Positions 10,401 to 19,007 of a stretch of 64,000 nucleotides of DNA are shown here, piece after piece. The DNA is taken from assembly GCF_031198435.1 (NCBI RefSeq), contig NZ_CP133548.1:1862501-1926500 (forward strand), read 5' to 3'. Numbering within the stretch: the first letter of the stretch is position 1; the number at the start of each line of letters is the position of its first letter. Position numbers and translations under genes: made by a program. The notes under the pieces are model-generated. The model ran no database searches. It was given only the letters and a program-made list of their open reading frames with translations, and was not told the origin of the DNA. Source of the stretch: Pleionea litopenaei. GTDB taxonomy: Bacteria; Pseudomonadota; Gammaproteobacteria; Enterobacterales; Kangiellaceae.

Positions 10401-13400
10401 GCGATGGGGCAACCGTTAAAGTAAATACTCTTGAAGAACTATTAACAAAATTAATACGCTGAACTTGGACTTCATAAGAACCTGCTTGTCCCAATTCAGG
10501 TGTCCAAGATAGCTCTCCCGTTTTTGAATTGATGGTTAGCCCATCAGGTCCTTGATGTACCTGAAATGAGCCAAAATTAAGAGGGTCGACAGAACGATCC
10601 GTAAGTACATCAATACCATACTTATATTCAACACCCTCTGTTAGTTCTAATTCGCTCGGAGTTAGAATAGTCGGTGTTGCACTACGTAGATATTGCACAC
10701 CTAAAAGATAATAAACAGAGTTTGATTCACCGGCATTGTCACTAATTGTGTATTCAACCGTATGAGACGAAGTATAGTTATTATCTAAGCTGCATTCTTC
10801 ATAAATACTTAAAGCTTGAATTACTGCAGTAACCTCACCGTTGTAATCCTCTAAGTCTAAACCTCTAAACACAAGTTGTTGACTTTCACCGATGCTCAAT
10901 GAGTGAGAAGACTGAGTTGCGATGACTTCTCCTCCATTGTCAGGATCGCCTTTGACTAATAGCACTTTGAAAGAGTAAGGATAGTTTGCAGTCCCCTTAT
11001 TCTTCACATCAACAACTATTTCTCCTCGTGTTCTGCTGATTGGACGACCAACCCACAAATCGGCAATACCATTAGTAAAACGTTTACTCTTCACATGAAC
11101 CGAGCCAAAGCTATTGTCTGCTTTAACGATTTGCCCCTGTTGGACTTGTAAGTTCTCTTGTAACGCATCACTCGAGAAAATAGACTGATTGTAGTATTGA
11201 GGTAAACCTTGCTGCAAAGTCACTCCATCGTATTCTTGTATAGTAAGAAGTCCGCGAGTGGTTGTGAAAATTTCGAGTTTTTGGTTACCATCACTATCGA
11301 TAACGACTGGAGCCATGGTAGACGCGTTGCCTGCATTTTTACGATTTAGCTCTTCACCCGTTAACCCATCGATTAAAAAGGTAAATAGTTCGCGATGGAT
11401 AATTACGTCGAGACGACCATCTCCTTGAATATCTGCAACGCTCGCTAAGCGACCATCGTAATTGCTCCAATCGTCGAGTTGCCAAATAATCTCGCCGTTT
11501 GCGTCAAATAATGTATCTGCGCTAGAAACAAATATTTCAGCGTTAGAGTCACCAGTAAAGTCACCTACAAAAACAGGTCCAATATTTCTGATAGGAGTTG
11601 GCCCCCAGATAAAAGAGAAATCATCATCGACTAAAGCCATTGTGCGTATATGAACATTCGAGTCGATATTCTCAACAATCACCATTTCTAAAGCTGGATC
11701 ATTGTCGAAGTTAGCGAAAGCCATATAAGCTTCTTTACTACCTTCTCTTCGTTGATAGTCAACACGACCGATTTCATTTCCATTAAGATCTTTTGCAATT
11801 CCTTTTTGAATAAAATCCTGTATGCCATCTCCGTTTACGTCTAACGTATAAATGGGTGAATAGCGAGAGGCTGAATAATTCACAGCATCAAATGTTAAAA
11901 GTAAATCCCCTTCATGGGAAAAAACTGAGTCTCCAGCCGTTATCTCAACAAATCCATCATTATTCGCATCTACTATGGTGATATCACCATAGCTAATCGT
12001 GCGATTAGATATTCCGACTGCCGATTCCCAAAGCAAACGTCCGTCATCACTGCTACGAGCTACTAATGTTCTACTACTTCCACTGACGACATAGAGAACA
12101 TCAAGTACTCCATCAGCATTAATATCTGCTGCAGCCATTCCATGTAAGCGACTTGGCGGCAAAGACAATCCACTTGCACCAAATTGCATAATCCAGTGCT
12201 CAATTTGATTGTCTAGACTAATTCCTCTTATAGTATTGCTAGTATGGACAATAAGTCCCTTATCATCTCTTAAGTCCACAACTCCGTCTTCATTGGTGTC
12301 AGACAAAGGCATAACTAAAGGTGAAATCCAGCCACCTATTGAGAATCTATTTTTAAGTTTTAAAGGCGCGTAACTTGAAGCTACCAAGTTATCACTTGAT
12401 GAACATAAGAAGTTATTATCAATACCATGCAGTGGATGCAAAGAATAAGCATCTTCACCTGACCAAGCTAGAATTCCTTGAAGCATGTCAGTTCCATAGT
12501 AATCATAGATTTGTCCACTAAGAAAATCTGCTGATGTTGTGATACTCAGATCAAAATTCTCTCGAACATTAGGATCAGTAATCGAAAAGATGTTTTGGTA
12601 TCCATCCGGGCCAATCGTCGCTAAGTCTTCACCACTATCAATAATACTCGGTGCGACATTCAGGTAATCTGCAAAAACACTAAAAATGAAATAATCAGAA
12701 TTACCATATTGATCCGTGACCTTCATATTGACAAGACGTATAACATCGATATCAGAATCTTGAGCATTGTAGATAAAGGCACCTGTTTGAGGGTCAATGC
12801 TCGAGCTTGAAGGGCTGTGAACCAAACTATAAGTTAACTGGGCAGTCGAGTCGGATATTACGGTTGGCTGAAACTCAAACGATGTATTGCTAGTCACTCT
12901 TTGTTGAAAAGTTTCATCGGTAAACCGAGGTAAAGTATAGTCATTCGTCACTTGGACACTGAAAAACTGCTGAACTTGCTCACCCGCTAGGTTCGTGACA
13001 GTGATCGTAAAGTCTTGGTTGCCGATTTGCTCAGATGTTGGCTTAAATCTAAGTAGTCCCGCAAAGCTATCTATTGAGGCACTTTCCGGACCAACTAACG
13101 AATATTGATAGTGATCACCTTTTTGAGTATTCGACAATTCAACTTGATAAACTAAGTCTAAACCTAAACTTAGTGAGGTTGGTGGCACGGATATTATTTC
13201 ATGTATTCGCTCATTAGAGCCGACATTAAGGTTAAACGTTTGTGTTGCAGTTCCACCCTCTCCATCATCCGCCAATAAAGAGATCACTGGCAGAGTAACT
13301 TGGTTGTTATTGGCTAAACATTCATTTGTGCCAGCATTAATTTGAAGCTGTAAATTACCGCTTAATCTTTCTTGACCTAATGGGATAAATAGGGTTTCAG

Positions 13401-15792
13401 ATTGCTCAGGTAGTATACCGTTAACATCAATAACTGCGTTTGCGGCACCCGATACTTCTAACGACGCTACGTCACTTACTGCAAGGCCTCGATTATTAAC
13501 GACGACGCTTAACTGCCATTGATTATCAGTGTATTGAAGTTGTGCTTCTGCAAAACTTAAATCCGCTTGTGGGCCCGATGCAACAACCGATGCTTGCTTA
13601 ATGAGTTGATAATTGTATGCCGCTAAAACTGATTCGAAGTCTCCCGAGAAATAATAGGCAGACATCGAAAAGGCACTGCCTCCAGTAGCAAATGCTGTTT
13701 TAACAAATGGTTCAACATATAAATCAATTGCAGGTGAGCCTAATTCAAGACTTCGCTCTCGATCAAACTCACAAAATTCAAAGCCACCTTCTTCCGTTGC
13801 AACAAACGCTATATCCTCGCTATTTGCACCTATAGCAACCCTGCCATCGGCGCAATATGGCGTGTAGTTAGTTATCACATTTAGGACTATATTATTATCG
13901 ATATATCGCTGTCGCAATTCTGCTATTGTTTCACCATTAGTTAATCCTGCATTAGTTTCTTCATCAGCAAATAAAGTGACAGTTTTTGCGACGTTTTCTC
14001 GAAATGGATAGTTATCGATTGCTGTTTGAATGGCTAATAGCCCATTTTCTCCAATACCACTACCACCCGGCGGACCATCTGGAATATACATTTCATTGTA
14101 AAGTCCGCTGAAATCTGACCAAATACCTTGTTCAAAGTTAACAATTGTTGCAGCGTATCCAAAGCCAACAAGACCATAACGATTCTTGGTTTCGCCCGAT
14201 CCTATGCCATTATCAATTAACTCAATATCAGACTCTGTATAATGGCCCGATAAAAGTGGCCAAACTTGAGTCATTGAACTTGAGCCATCAACGAGATAGA
14301 CGGTATCCATTGCAACAGGCAGCTGCCCAACATCACTTTGAGAGACTGAACACGCGGTATTACTGGTTTGTAATCCCAGCTCAAACTCTTCCGTTGCGGT
14401 CCAATTCACTAGACCACTTTGTGGATCGATTTGTAATCCACTCGGGGCAGTGACTGCACTGTAGGTCAACACATCGCCATCCGGATCGGTGGCTTGTAAT
14501 TGGTAATTAAACACATCGCCAACATTGACTTGTGTATTCGGAGTACTGGTAATTGTCGGCGGATTATTTGCCGGTTGAATCACATCGATAGTTAACGAAT
14601 AAATACTTGAGTTTGCACTACCATCGTTGACTACAAACGTTAATTCATCACTGCCGTAGAAACCGTTATTCGGTTGATAATTGATGTTCATTCCTGAAAC
14701 AGTTGCTTGGCCATTTTGTGCAGCCGACACGATTGCAACGGTTAACGGATCACTATCAATATCACTGGCTTCGATAAGCACAGTACCCGTTGTTTGATAA
14801 TCGACTTGCAAACTAACATCAGCCGCTAGTGGCACATCATTCACTGGCGTAACATTAATGGTTAACGTCGCATCGTTTGAATACCCCGTGCCATCACTGA
14901 CACGAATGGTTAACGTTTCTGAACCATTAACGTTAGCATTTGGTTGAAAACTGATTTGAGGAAAGGTTGCATTGACCTGACCTAAACTAGAAACACCGAC
15001 CACTTCGAGTTGCAACGCATCGCCATCGACATCCACAGCCGATACGCTCACTTGACCCGCTTGATCTTCTGCAGTGGTTAATGTGATGTTTTGCAATACA
15101 GGTAAATCATTCACAGCCACAACCGAGACTGAAATGGTCGCATTCGTTGAATAAGCAGTGCCATCAAACGCGCGAATAACAAAACTGTCTTGACCAAAAA
15201 AGTTGGGCGCAGGTGTATAAGAAATCTGTTGTAGCTCTACTGTCGCGTTACCATTGTTGGCATTTGAAATCAATTCAAAAGTTAATGCATCATTATCAAT
15301 GTCACTGGCTAACGGAGAGAACGTAAACGACGTATCTTCACTGGTTGAAATCGACTGATTAGATAAGGTCGGAGCTTCGTTTGGAGCAACCGAAATTGTT
15401 AATGTGTAAGACTGAGTAATGGTTGCGCCACTGTCATCATTGACACTGACCTCTACAGAGTAGCTACCCGCATCACCGCGCAGCGGAGACCATTGAATAA
15501 CGCCAGCTGGCGTTATCGTCATACCAGCAGGCGCAGTAATCAAAGCAAACTGCCAACTGCTATCGTCACTGTCAGAAACGGTGATAGCGTATTCGTACCC
15601 AACGGTTTCTTGCCCAGCAGTAATCGGCGTTGAAGTAATTTCAGGCGCATCATTCACTTCGCTAATGTTCAGCGTATAGTTTTGTAAGGCCGATAATCCG
15701 CGCGAGTCTTGCACAGAAACGTCAATGATGTGATCACCAACATCGCTTTGTGTTGGAGTCCAAGTGATTTCACCTGAGTTAGAAATAATCAT
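4465..15792 (-). CDS. RHS/YD-repeat polymorphic toxin, main C-terminal portion
   Basis: This 3,775-codon frame is the bulk of a giant surface or secreted toxin; codons between 15792 and the stop at 15868 are also open in the same frame. In order it shows cadherin/He_PIG-type Ig repeats, a von Willebrand A domain with MIDAS motif DGSSSM (about 14,300), further Ig repeats, FG-GAP/VCBS-like repeats rich in DxNxDG (about 12,330-11,380), a CARDB-like segment, more Ig repeats, an RHS entry segment (TYDSRRRNETLDFGKGW, about 8,690), dozens of YD repeats, the RHS core (GEQYDSG, YYLRARYYD, DPSG at about 5,075) and a variable tip of roughly 200 residues. The tip contains WEQHHVAIQ and GFNLMAIPRGLNGALG, which resembles HNH/His-Me nuclease toxins. 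The downstream immunity-like gene overlaps closely. Confidence 0.9.
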   Translation of the reverse strand: MIISNSGEITWTPTQSDVGDHIIDVSVQDSRGLSALQNYTLNISEVNDAPEITSTPITAGQETVGYEYAITVSDSDDSSWQFALITAPAGMTITPAGVIQWSPLRGDAGSYSVEVSVNDDSGATITQSYTLTISVAPNEAPTLSNQSISTSEDTSFTFSPLASDIDNDALTFELISNANNGNATVELQQISYTPAPNFFGQDSFVIRAFDGTAYSTNATISVSVVAVNDLPVLQNITLTTAEDQAGQVSVSAVDVDGDALQLEVVGVSSLGQVNATFPQISFQPNANVNGSETLTIRVSDGTGYSNDATLTINVTPVNDVPLAADVSLQVDYQTTGTVLIEASDIDSDPLTVAIVSAAQNGQATVSGMNINYQPNNGFYGSDELTFVVNDGSANSSIYSLTIDVIQPANNPPTITSTPNTQVNVGDVFNYQLQATDPDGDVLTYSAVTAPSGLQIDPQSGLVNWTATEEFELGLQTSNTACSVSQSDVGQLPVAMDTVYLVDGSSSMTQVWPLLSGHYTESDIELIDNGIGSGETKNRYGLVGFGYAATIVNFEQGIWSDFSGLYNEMYIPDGPPGGSGIGENGLLAIQTAIDNYPFRENVAKTVTLFADEETNAGLTNGETIAELRQRYIDNNIVLNVITNYTPYCADGRVAIGANSEDIAFVATEEGGFEFCEFDRERSLELGSPAIDLYVEPFVKTAFATGGSAFSMSAYYFSGDFESVLAAYNYQLIKQASVVASGPQADLSFAEAQLQYTDNQWQLSVVVNNRGLAVSDVASLEVSGAANAVIDVNGILPEQSETLFIPLGQERLSGNLQLQINAGTNECLANNNQVTLPVISLLADDGEGGTATQTFNLNVGSNERIHEIISVPPTSLSLGLDLVYQVELSNTQKGDHYQYSLVGPESASIDSFAGLLRFKPTSEQIGNQDFTITVTNLAGEQVQQFFSVQVTNDYTLPRFTDETFQQRVTSNTSFEFQPTVISDSTAQLTYSLVHSPSSSSIDPQTGAFIYNAQDSDIDVIRLVNMKVTDQYGNSDYFIFSVFADYLNVAPSIIDSGEDLATIGPDGYQNIFSITDPNVRENFDLSITTSADFLSGQIYDYYGTDMLQGILAWSGEDAYSLHPLHGIDNNFLCSSSDNLVASSYAPLKLKNRFSIGGWISPLVMPLSDTNEDGVVDLRDDKGLIVHTSNTIRGISLDNQIEHWIMQFGASGLSLPPSRLHGMAAADINADGVLDVLYVVSGSSRTLVARSSDDGRLLWESAVGISNRTISYGDITIVDANNDGFVEITAGDSVFSHEGDLLLTFDAVNYSASRYSPIYTLDVNGDGIQDFIQKGIAKDLNGNEIGRVDYQRREGSKEAYMAFANFDNDPALEMVIVENIDSNVHIRTMALVDDDFSFIWGPTPIRNIGPVFVGDFTGDSNAEIFVSSADTLFDANGEIIWQLDDWSNYDGRLASVADIQGDGRLDVIIHRELFTFLIDGLTGEELNRKNAGNASTMAPVVIDSDGNQKLEIFTTTRGLLTIQEYDGVTLQQGLPQYYNQSIFSSDALQENLQVQQGQIVKADNSFGSVHVKSKRFTNGIADLWVGRPISRTRGEIVVDVKNKGTANYPYSFKVLLVKGDPDNGGEVIATQSSHSLSIGESQQLVFRGLDLEDYNGEVTAVIQALSIYEECSLDNNYTSSHTVEYTISDNAGESNSVYYLLGVQYLRSATPTILTPSELELTEGVEYKYGIDVLTDRSVDPLNFGSFQVHQGPDGLTINSKTGELSWTPELGQAGSYEVQVQRINFVNSSSRVFTLTVAPSPNSPPEITSVPNVGTAEIDTFIYQVEATDPDGDAITYRLLDGPTTMSIGAQSGYIEWIADQEGSITVSIEASDGQFTDVQTFTMDVTLSNSSPEITSTPSSQATANKVYQYSILATDAEGDAITFSLVSGPQAMTVDSTSGELRWAVSSSDVGLHDVVIAATDEHGFSSNQSFSVNVSSGLVNTAPMITSTPTGVVAPDQQYTYSFIAVDAENHALTYSLENAPTGMAISAQGLVQWTPSLSDVGTYNIVIKVEDELGAYAIQSYSLIVAVDGQSNDLPTISSTPFSFAQTNALYTYSVVASDPNGDALSYSLVTAPAGMSINGNDVSWTPTEVGSVSVQLRVSDGQNYVDQFWTINVSDEPVEFSALLSLAPRVAEPNEMINLAVQPQYARGEVTGSVSFNGNNYPLDAQLAAQFSGVNPGAYVVEVSLNDGSTNLVLTETVYIRDAADTQAPVVNIESPLDADVITRLQDVVISVSDDRLANWRLVLKARNTAPTDYQVIAEGNSNVSSQTVAQIDATMMLNGFYSLILQATDENGAESSVTTVVSVEEQLKLGVYTITLEDVNLPVAGIPIQVTRTYDSRRRNETLDFGKGWSIDYQNVRVQENQTLGFAWALNEYSSGYFSRWCVEPVSNPMVTVRLPDGDVEKFRAVADPGCTQFVPETNVRLAFEPIGATFSTLEQDTYSLLKLVNGHLVRAGDNGQVDPALYTLTTKEGMKYKLDQNFGVIKVIEPNGHSLTYSDNGITHSLNTDVDFVRNEQGLIEQIILPDDSVINYQYNSELELTRVEYPSGVSNEYTYLADHYLEELIDGQGRVVSRNEYDTDGRLIATYDAFGNKIEMIHNLADNVETVLDRNLNPTTYVFDDKGRVLSETNALNETTTRTYNEHGLMLSETNALNETTTWTYDDRANTLTETDPTGYVTNYVYDNTNQLIRMYDSTGKTLAENRYDIGRNLTELTRADGTSVSMLYDVGIGSNQTGQLLFMTDAEGNSTEYHVHFFTGQTVGQTDASGVRTDYTLDDNLNRTSESTTRTLADGTVETLVTTYEYDSGNRLVSTLYPDGTSSRVEYDENGREKTVYDEQDRATVMDYNDRGELISTTYPDGSTSEATYDANGNKLTETNRLGQVTTYTYDALNRVLTTTNADNRVTTNEYDEAGRLTAMIDARGFRTEYEYDSAGRRTKVIDAFNNEHSFAYDEEGNLVSETDALGHTTTYEYDLLNRRTATVFHNLSRVATEFDKADRQVAKLDQAQVRTEYEYDPLGRLVKVIDVLGNETSYTYDEQGNKLTQTDAEGRTTRWTYDSMGRVLTRQLPMGQTETSQYDSFGRLESHTDFNGDAKTFIYDVNDRITQISYADGSTESFTYDAIGNRLSATDASGTTVYTYDALSRLETETKPTGEVLSYEYDENGNKTRFTITYIGGAVREETFTYDRLNRLETVTDNNGNVTTYGYDAVGNRSSISYPNGSSQVYVYDELNRLTTLRHFDSNGALINEFNYTLHTTGRRTQIDELSGRSVINGYDELYRLTSETIVDPINGDYSASYTYDNVGNRTYSTINGVSTSFSYDNNDRITVQGDITYEYDDNGNTLFKGNLEEQTFYRYSLKNKLTQVESAEGINDYEYDVDNNRVEKTEAGTAVRFIVDNNQAYAQVIAEASDTNVIGKEYVYGDDLISQSANAASHYYMYDGLGSTRSLTDDSGSISDQYFYDAFGITLASVGSTDNNYLYTGEQYDSGLDNYYLRARYYDQNVGRFTQMDTWMGHNHDPVTLHKYLYANADPISYTDPSGHFSLGSLNAATSIRGILSTVAQSTMRVSTGVVGAGRASVSFVARYMGRLAVNVLRPVFRAAGRLSLQNARGRSLTSFDKFKRFFMSPTRSHPNVNWGPIGRFLKKAFPNVRWEQHHVAIQARWFRPGGPSQWYPHDRLANLGLQRLGNAGFNLMAIPRGLNGALGRSAWGTAGLAIGSYGTVAYGIYEIISSLGDD

Positions 15793-15867
15793 TCCGCTCG
15801 GAGCAGAAATTAACTGGTAGGTAAAGGTATCGTTGATGTCTTCGTCGCTGACCGTTAGCTGATAGCT

Positions 15868-15870
15868 TTA
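15868..15870 (-). other. In-frame TAA splitting the giant RHS gene
   Basis: The N-terminal part reads through SEDNG into this TAA, then continues in the same frame as SYQLTVSDEDIND, a normal Ig-repeat sequence. Equivalent positions in neighbouring repeats carry Tyr (for example LYTYAVVATD and GYEYAITVSD), so TAT or TAC to TAA is the simplest explanation. Confidence 0.85.
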
Positions 15871-17400
15871 ACCATTGTCTTCCGATCCTTGCGTAACCGG
15901 AGTACTGGTAATGACTGGCGCGTCATCACGATCAATCACGGAAATAGTAAACGACTGCTCTGCGGTTAATCCCGCCTGGTCAGTCACCAATAACTGTACT
16001 AAATGATCACCAATATGACTGGCATCGGTGTTCCAAGCAATTTCTCCCGTTACCGTATCAATGACCATACCGAGAGGACCCTGCGGTAAGCTGTAAGTCA
16101 AAACATCATTCGCATCGGGATCCGTCGCGACAACCGCATAGGTGTAAAGGTTACGCTCTTCGAGCGTGGTAACTGGAGAACTCGAAATGCTCGGAGCTTC
16201 GTTCACGTCGACCACGTCAACACTAAAACTTTGAGAATCCGTTAAGCCAGTAGTGTCAGCAACAACCACTGTAAAATTAACATTTTCTACCTGACCGGCA
16301 TACCAAGTAACCAGACCGTTAGCGTCAATCGTAGCGCCAGCGGGAGATTGAGAAAGCTGATAAGTTAAAGAGTCACCGTCAACGTCTTCTGCAACGACTT
16401 GGTAACTATAGGTCTGTAATTGATTAACAGCGGCAAGTGGAGTTGAGGTGATTCTCGGTGCATCATTTTGAGCGACAACTTGAATATTTACGGTCGCAGA
16501 ATTTGAATAGAGTTCGCCATCAAATACTCGATAAGTGAAACTGTCATTACCAAAATAATCAGCGACTGGCGTGTACTGAAATTGCTCACCGTTAAGCGAT
16601 AAAGCACCATTTTGAGCCGGAGTCACCACTTCATAGGTTAAGCTGTCGCCATTACCATCTTGCGCGACTAAACTTTCAAGTAAAACCTGATCTTCATTTG
16701 TTTGAACCGTTAAATCACTCGCTTCAGGAGCTTGATTTGTCGCACTAACAGCGACCGTAAAACTCTGTTGTGCGTTTCCGTATTGACTGTTCGATACGGT
16801 TAAATTGATGTCTTGATTACCTACTTCCGCACTCGTTGGCGTCCAATTTAAAACTCCCGACGTAACGGTCATTCCATTTGGAGCTGTGTTCAAGGTGACG
16901 TTTGAACTGTTCCAGTCGATTGTTGGGCTGGTTTGTAACGTATAACTGTATGCTTCACCCACCGACGCTTGTAACATTGGCGAAGACGTAATGCTCAAAG
17001 ATTGGGTAATGCCAACACCCACTAAATAAAGCTCGATAACACAATCGTTGTCTTGAGCTAACTCAACCGATAAAACATTCGAAGATTGGATATCGACCGG
17101 CGTACTGAATTTTGCGGTTTGCAGATTAATGTCGGCAGGCCCAGCTATAACTACATCATTGATTTTGATGGTCGCACTCGACATGCGGCAGTAAGTGCTG
17201 TGAAATCCGCCATTGAAAACCGTTAAACTCCAATTTTCAGCGGGTTTGTCATTGAAGTTAATCGTCGTGACATCGGGTATGCCAGGATGCCAAGTGAACA
17301 ACTTGCCATCAAAAATTGCGACACGTTGAGCAAACGCAGACATAGGTAAAAACAGTGCAATAACAAGCACCGAGGCAAAAAAGCGACGAATAGACATCAT
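15868..17400 (-). CDS. N-terminal portion of the giant RHS toxin, truncated by a nonsense codon
   Basis: These 510 residues open with a Sec signal peptide (a basic MMSIRR start, a hydrophobic core, and likely cleavage after SAFA). A globular N-terminal domain follows (about residues 25-130, with a cysteine in STYCRMSS and another in DNDCVIEL), then Ig-like repeats of the He_PIG type (ITSTP and WTPTSAEVG motifs) and one Cadherin_4-type repeat (NEDQVLLESLVAQDGNGD). If the stop is real, this part alone would be exported as a short Ig-repeat protein and the toxin would be made only from an internal start without a signal. Read through, the whole protein has about 4,310 residues. A weak AGGGA lies before the double ATG. 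Confidence 0.85.
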   Translation of the reverse strand: MMSIRRFFASVLVIALFLPMSAFAQRVAIFDGKLFTWHPGIPDVTTINFNDKPAENWSLTVFNGGFHSTYCRMSSATIKINDVVIAGPADINLQTAKFSTPVDIQSSNVLSVELAQDNDCVIELYLVGVGITQSLSITSSPMLQASVGEAYSYTLQTSPTIDWNSSNVTLNTAPNGMTVTSGVLNWTPTSAEVGNQDINLTVSNSQYGNAQQSFTVAVSATNQAPEASDLTVQTNEDQVLLESLVAQDGNGDSLTYEVVTPAQNGALSLNGEQFQYTPVADYFGNDSFTYRVFDGELYSNSATVNIQVVAQNDAPRITSTPLAAVNQLQTYSYQVVAEDVDGDSLTYQLSQSPAGATIDANGLVTWYAGQVENVNFTVVVADTTGLTDSQSFSVDVVDVNEAPSISSSPVTTLEERNLYTYAVVATDPDANDVLTYSLPQGPLGMVIDTVTGEIAWNTDASHIGDHLVQLLVTDQAGLTAEQSFTISVIDRDDAPVITSTPVTQGSEDNG

Positions 17401-17601
17401 AAATCCCTGATCAAAAAATAGGCAGCTCGGACAGGAGTGTCACCTCGAAATTAGCCATCCGTGCTTAAGAAAGGCGCGATATTACTCAATATGAGATGAT
17501 TTTTCAATCCACTCATACCGTGAATAATATATCGAAAGACTATATGATGAACTGAATCACACTTAAACGTTAACCCCATCGGTCATAGGAATCATTACAT
17601 C

Positions 17602-17955
17602 ATGTTACGTCTTAGCCAGGTAAAACTTCGAGTAATCACCCTCTTTTCTCTTGTTTTAATTTTGTCGGCCTGCAGCGACCCATTACCGCAAGATCGCTTG
17701 AATTACGCGGGTATGTGGCAAAGCCATGAAATGGCATTATTGATATTGGCCGACGGAAGTGTTTCTTATAAACGCTTAAAAAATGGTGGAACCACCTCAA
17801 TCAATGGTCCACTAAAAGAATTTGACGGAGACAATTTTGTGGTTGGCATTGGGCCTATGGCGACGACGTTTACGGTCACTGAACCACCTCATCAGGTTGA
17901 TGGGCAATGGCAAATGGTGGTAGATGGCGTTCGACTGACTAAAGTTGAGCAATAA
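17602..17955 (+). CDS. Small lipoprotein, function unknown
   Basis: This 117-residue protein has a basic N-terminus, a hydrophobic stretch and a lipobox LSAC with the acylated Cys at residue 24. Asp at +2 (CSDP) would favour inner-membrane retention by the Lol rule known for enterobacteria. The mature part is a compact, beta-rich domain (YAGMWQSHEMALLIL and GQWQMVVDGVRLTKV) reminiscent of small periplasmic sheets that report on added mass of substrate, but I do not recognise a family. It is divergent from the giant toxin and separated from it by about 200 bases. Confidence 0.75.
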   Translation: MLRLSQVKLRVITLFSLVLILSACSDPLPQDRLNYAGMWQSHEMALLILADGSVSYKRLKNGGTTSINGPLKEFDGDNFVVGIGPMATTFTVTEPPHQVDGQWQMVVDGVRLTKVEQ

Positions 17956-18016
17956 TAGTTGAATGTAAAACTGCGCAACTTTGGTCAAGTATTACCACGC
18001 TGTTCAGTTCTATTCT

Positions 18017-18051
18017 AGCTGAGTTCCAAAAAGACACTTTACAACTCAGCT
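18017..18051 (+). terminator. Inverted repeat after the small lipoprotein gene
   Basis: AGCTGAGTT and AACTCAGCT form a 9-bp perfect stem around a 17-base loop. Only three T follow, so termination is uncertain. It separates the lipoprotein gene from the AraC promoter region. Confidence 0.35.
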
Positions 18052-18053
18052 TT

Positions 18054-18095
18054 ACTTAATAATGCACGACGACAACTTAATAATGCACAACGACG
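18054..18095. promoter_or_regulatory. Tandem 21-bp direct repeat just before an AraC start codon
   Basis: Two 21-bp units, each beginning ACTTAATAATGCAC, lie head to tail and end 6 bases before the ATG of the AraC-type gene, with two mismatches between them. A 21-bp period equals two helical turns, the usual spacing of AraC-family half-sites. Autoregulation by the neighbouring protein is inferred. The repeat also replaces any normal ribosome binding site. Confidence 0.5.
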
Positions 18096-18101
18096 ACCGA
18101 T

Positions 18102-19007
18102 ATGAATCATAACCAGCGTATTCAATTAATATTTCAGTACATTGAAGAACATTTAGATGATGCGTTGGATCTAGACGTGTTGAGTCGTCATGCTTATTTA
18201 TCTAAGTATCACTTTCAACGTTTTTGCACCGCGCACTTTGGTATTTCAGCCACACAGTTGGTTAAGCTGTTGCGTTTAAAGAAAGCCGCGTTTTTGTTGG
18301 CTTATCGCAAGCCTATTAAAGTGGTTGATATTGCTGTTGAATCAGGCTTTTCTAGTCACGAAGGTTTTTCTAGAGCCTTTAAGCAGCACTTTAATCAATC
18401 CCCCAGTGATTTTCGCAAATCCGCTGATTGGTCTTTATGGAATGAAAACTATCAATCCATTGTATCCATAAGGAATCATTTAATGACTAACCATATCGAA
18501 TCCATTGAAACACATTTTCAAGTCGACATGATCGACTTTCCTGAGATCCAGGTTGCATGCATGACGCATAAGGGCTCGCCTCGAACACTCGGTAGCACCA
18601 TCAGCCAGTTTATCGCATGGCGTAAACTCAATAGACTTTCACCCACTAAAAGTCGTACGTTCAATTTTTTATACGGCGATCCTAAAACCACACCAGACGA
18701 TGAGTTTCAGTTGGATCTTGCTTGCGAACTATCGACAGATTTTACGTTTGCTAAAGATATAAACAATAGCGCAATCAACCTTTTAAGTATTCCATCAGGA
18801 CGCTGTGCGAAGATACGTCATATCGGTAGCGACGATACCATTGATGTCGCGGTAAATTATCTCTATTCAACTTGGTTCAAACATGCCTCACAACAAAATA
18901 CTCCGCTGCAATTACGAGACTTTCCATTATTTTTTGAACGAGTGAGCTTCTTCCCCGATGTCAGTGAACATGAAATGATCACCGATATTTTCTTGCCTAT
19001 TGAGTAA
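18102..19007 (+). CDS. AraC-family regulator with GyrI-like effector domain
   Basis: This 301-residue protein has the AraC DNA-binding domain at its N-terminus (about residues 8-108: two helix-turn-helix units, with HAYLSKYHFQRFCTAHFG and VESGFSSHEGFSRAFKQHF). The remaining 160 residues match the GyrI/SbmC-like small-molecule-binding fold (IQVACMTHKGSP and GRCAKIRHIGS). The same order occurs in Rob-like regulators, which sense amphipathic or cationic compounds. The ligand here is unknown. Its 3' end overlaps the convergent amidohydrolase gene by 11 bases. Confidence 0.88.
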   Translation: MNHNQRIQLIFQYIEEHLDDALDLDVLSRHAYLSKYHFQRFCTAHFGISATQLVKLLRLKKAAFLLAYRKPIKVVDIAVESGFSSHEGFSRAFKQHFNQSPSDFRKSADWSLWNENYQSIVSIRNHLMTNHIESIETHFQVDMIDFPEIQVACMTHKGSPRTLGSTISQFIAWRKLNRLSPTKSRTFNFLYGDPKTTPDDEFQLDLACELSTDFTFAKDINNSAINLLSIPSGRCAKIRHIGSDDTIDVAVNYLYSTWFKHASQQNTPLQLRDFPLFFERVSFFPDVSEHEMITDIFLPIE

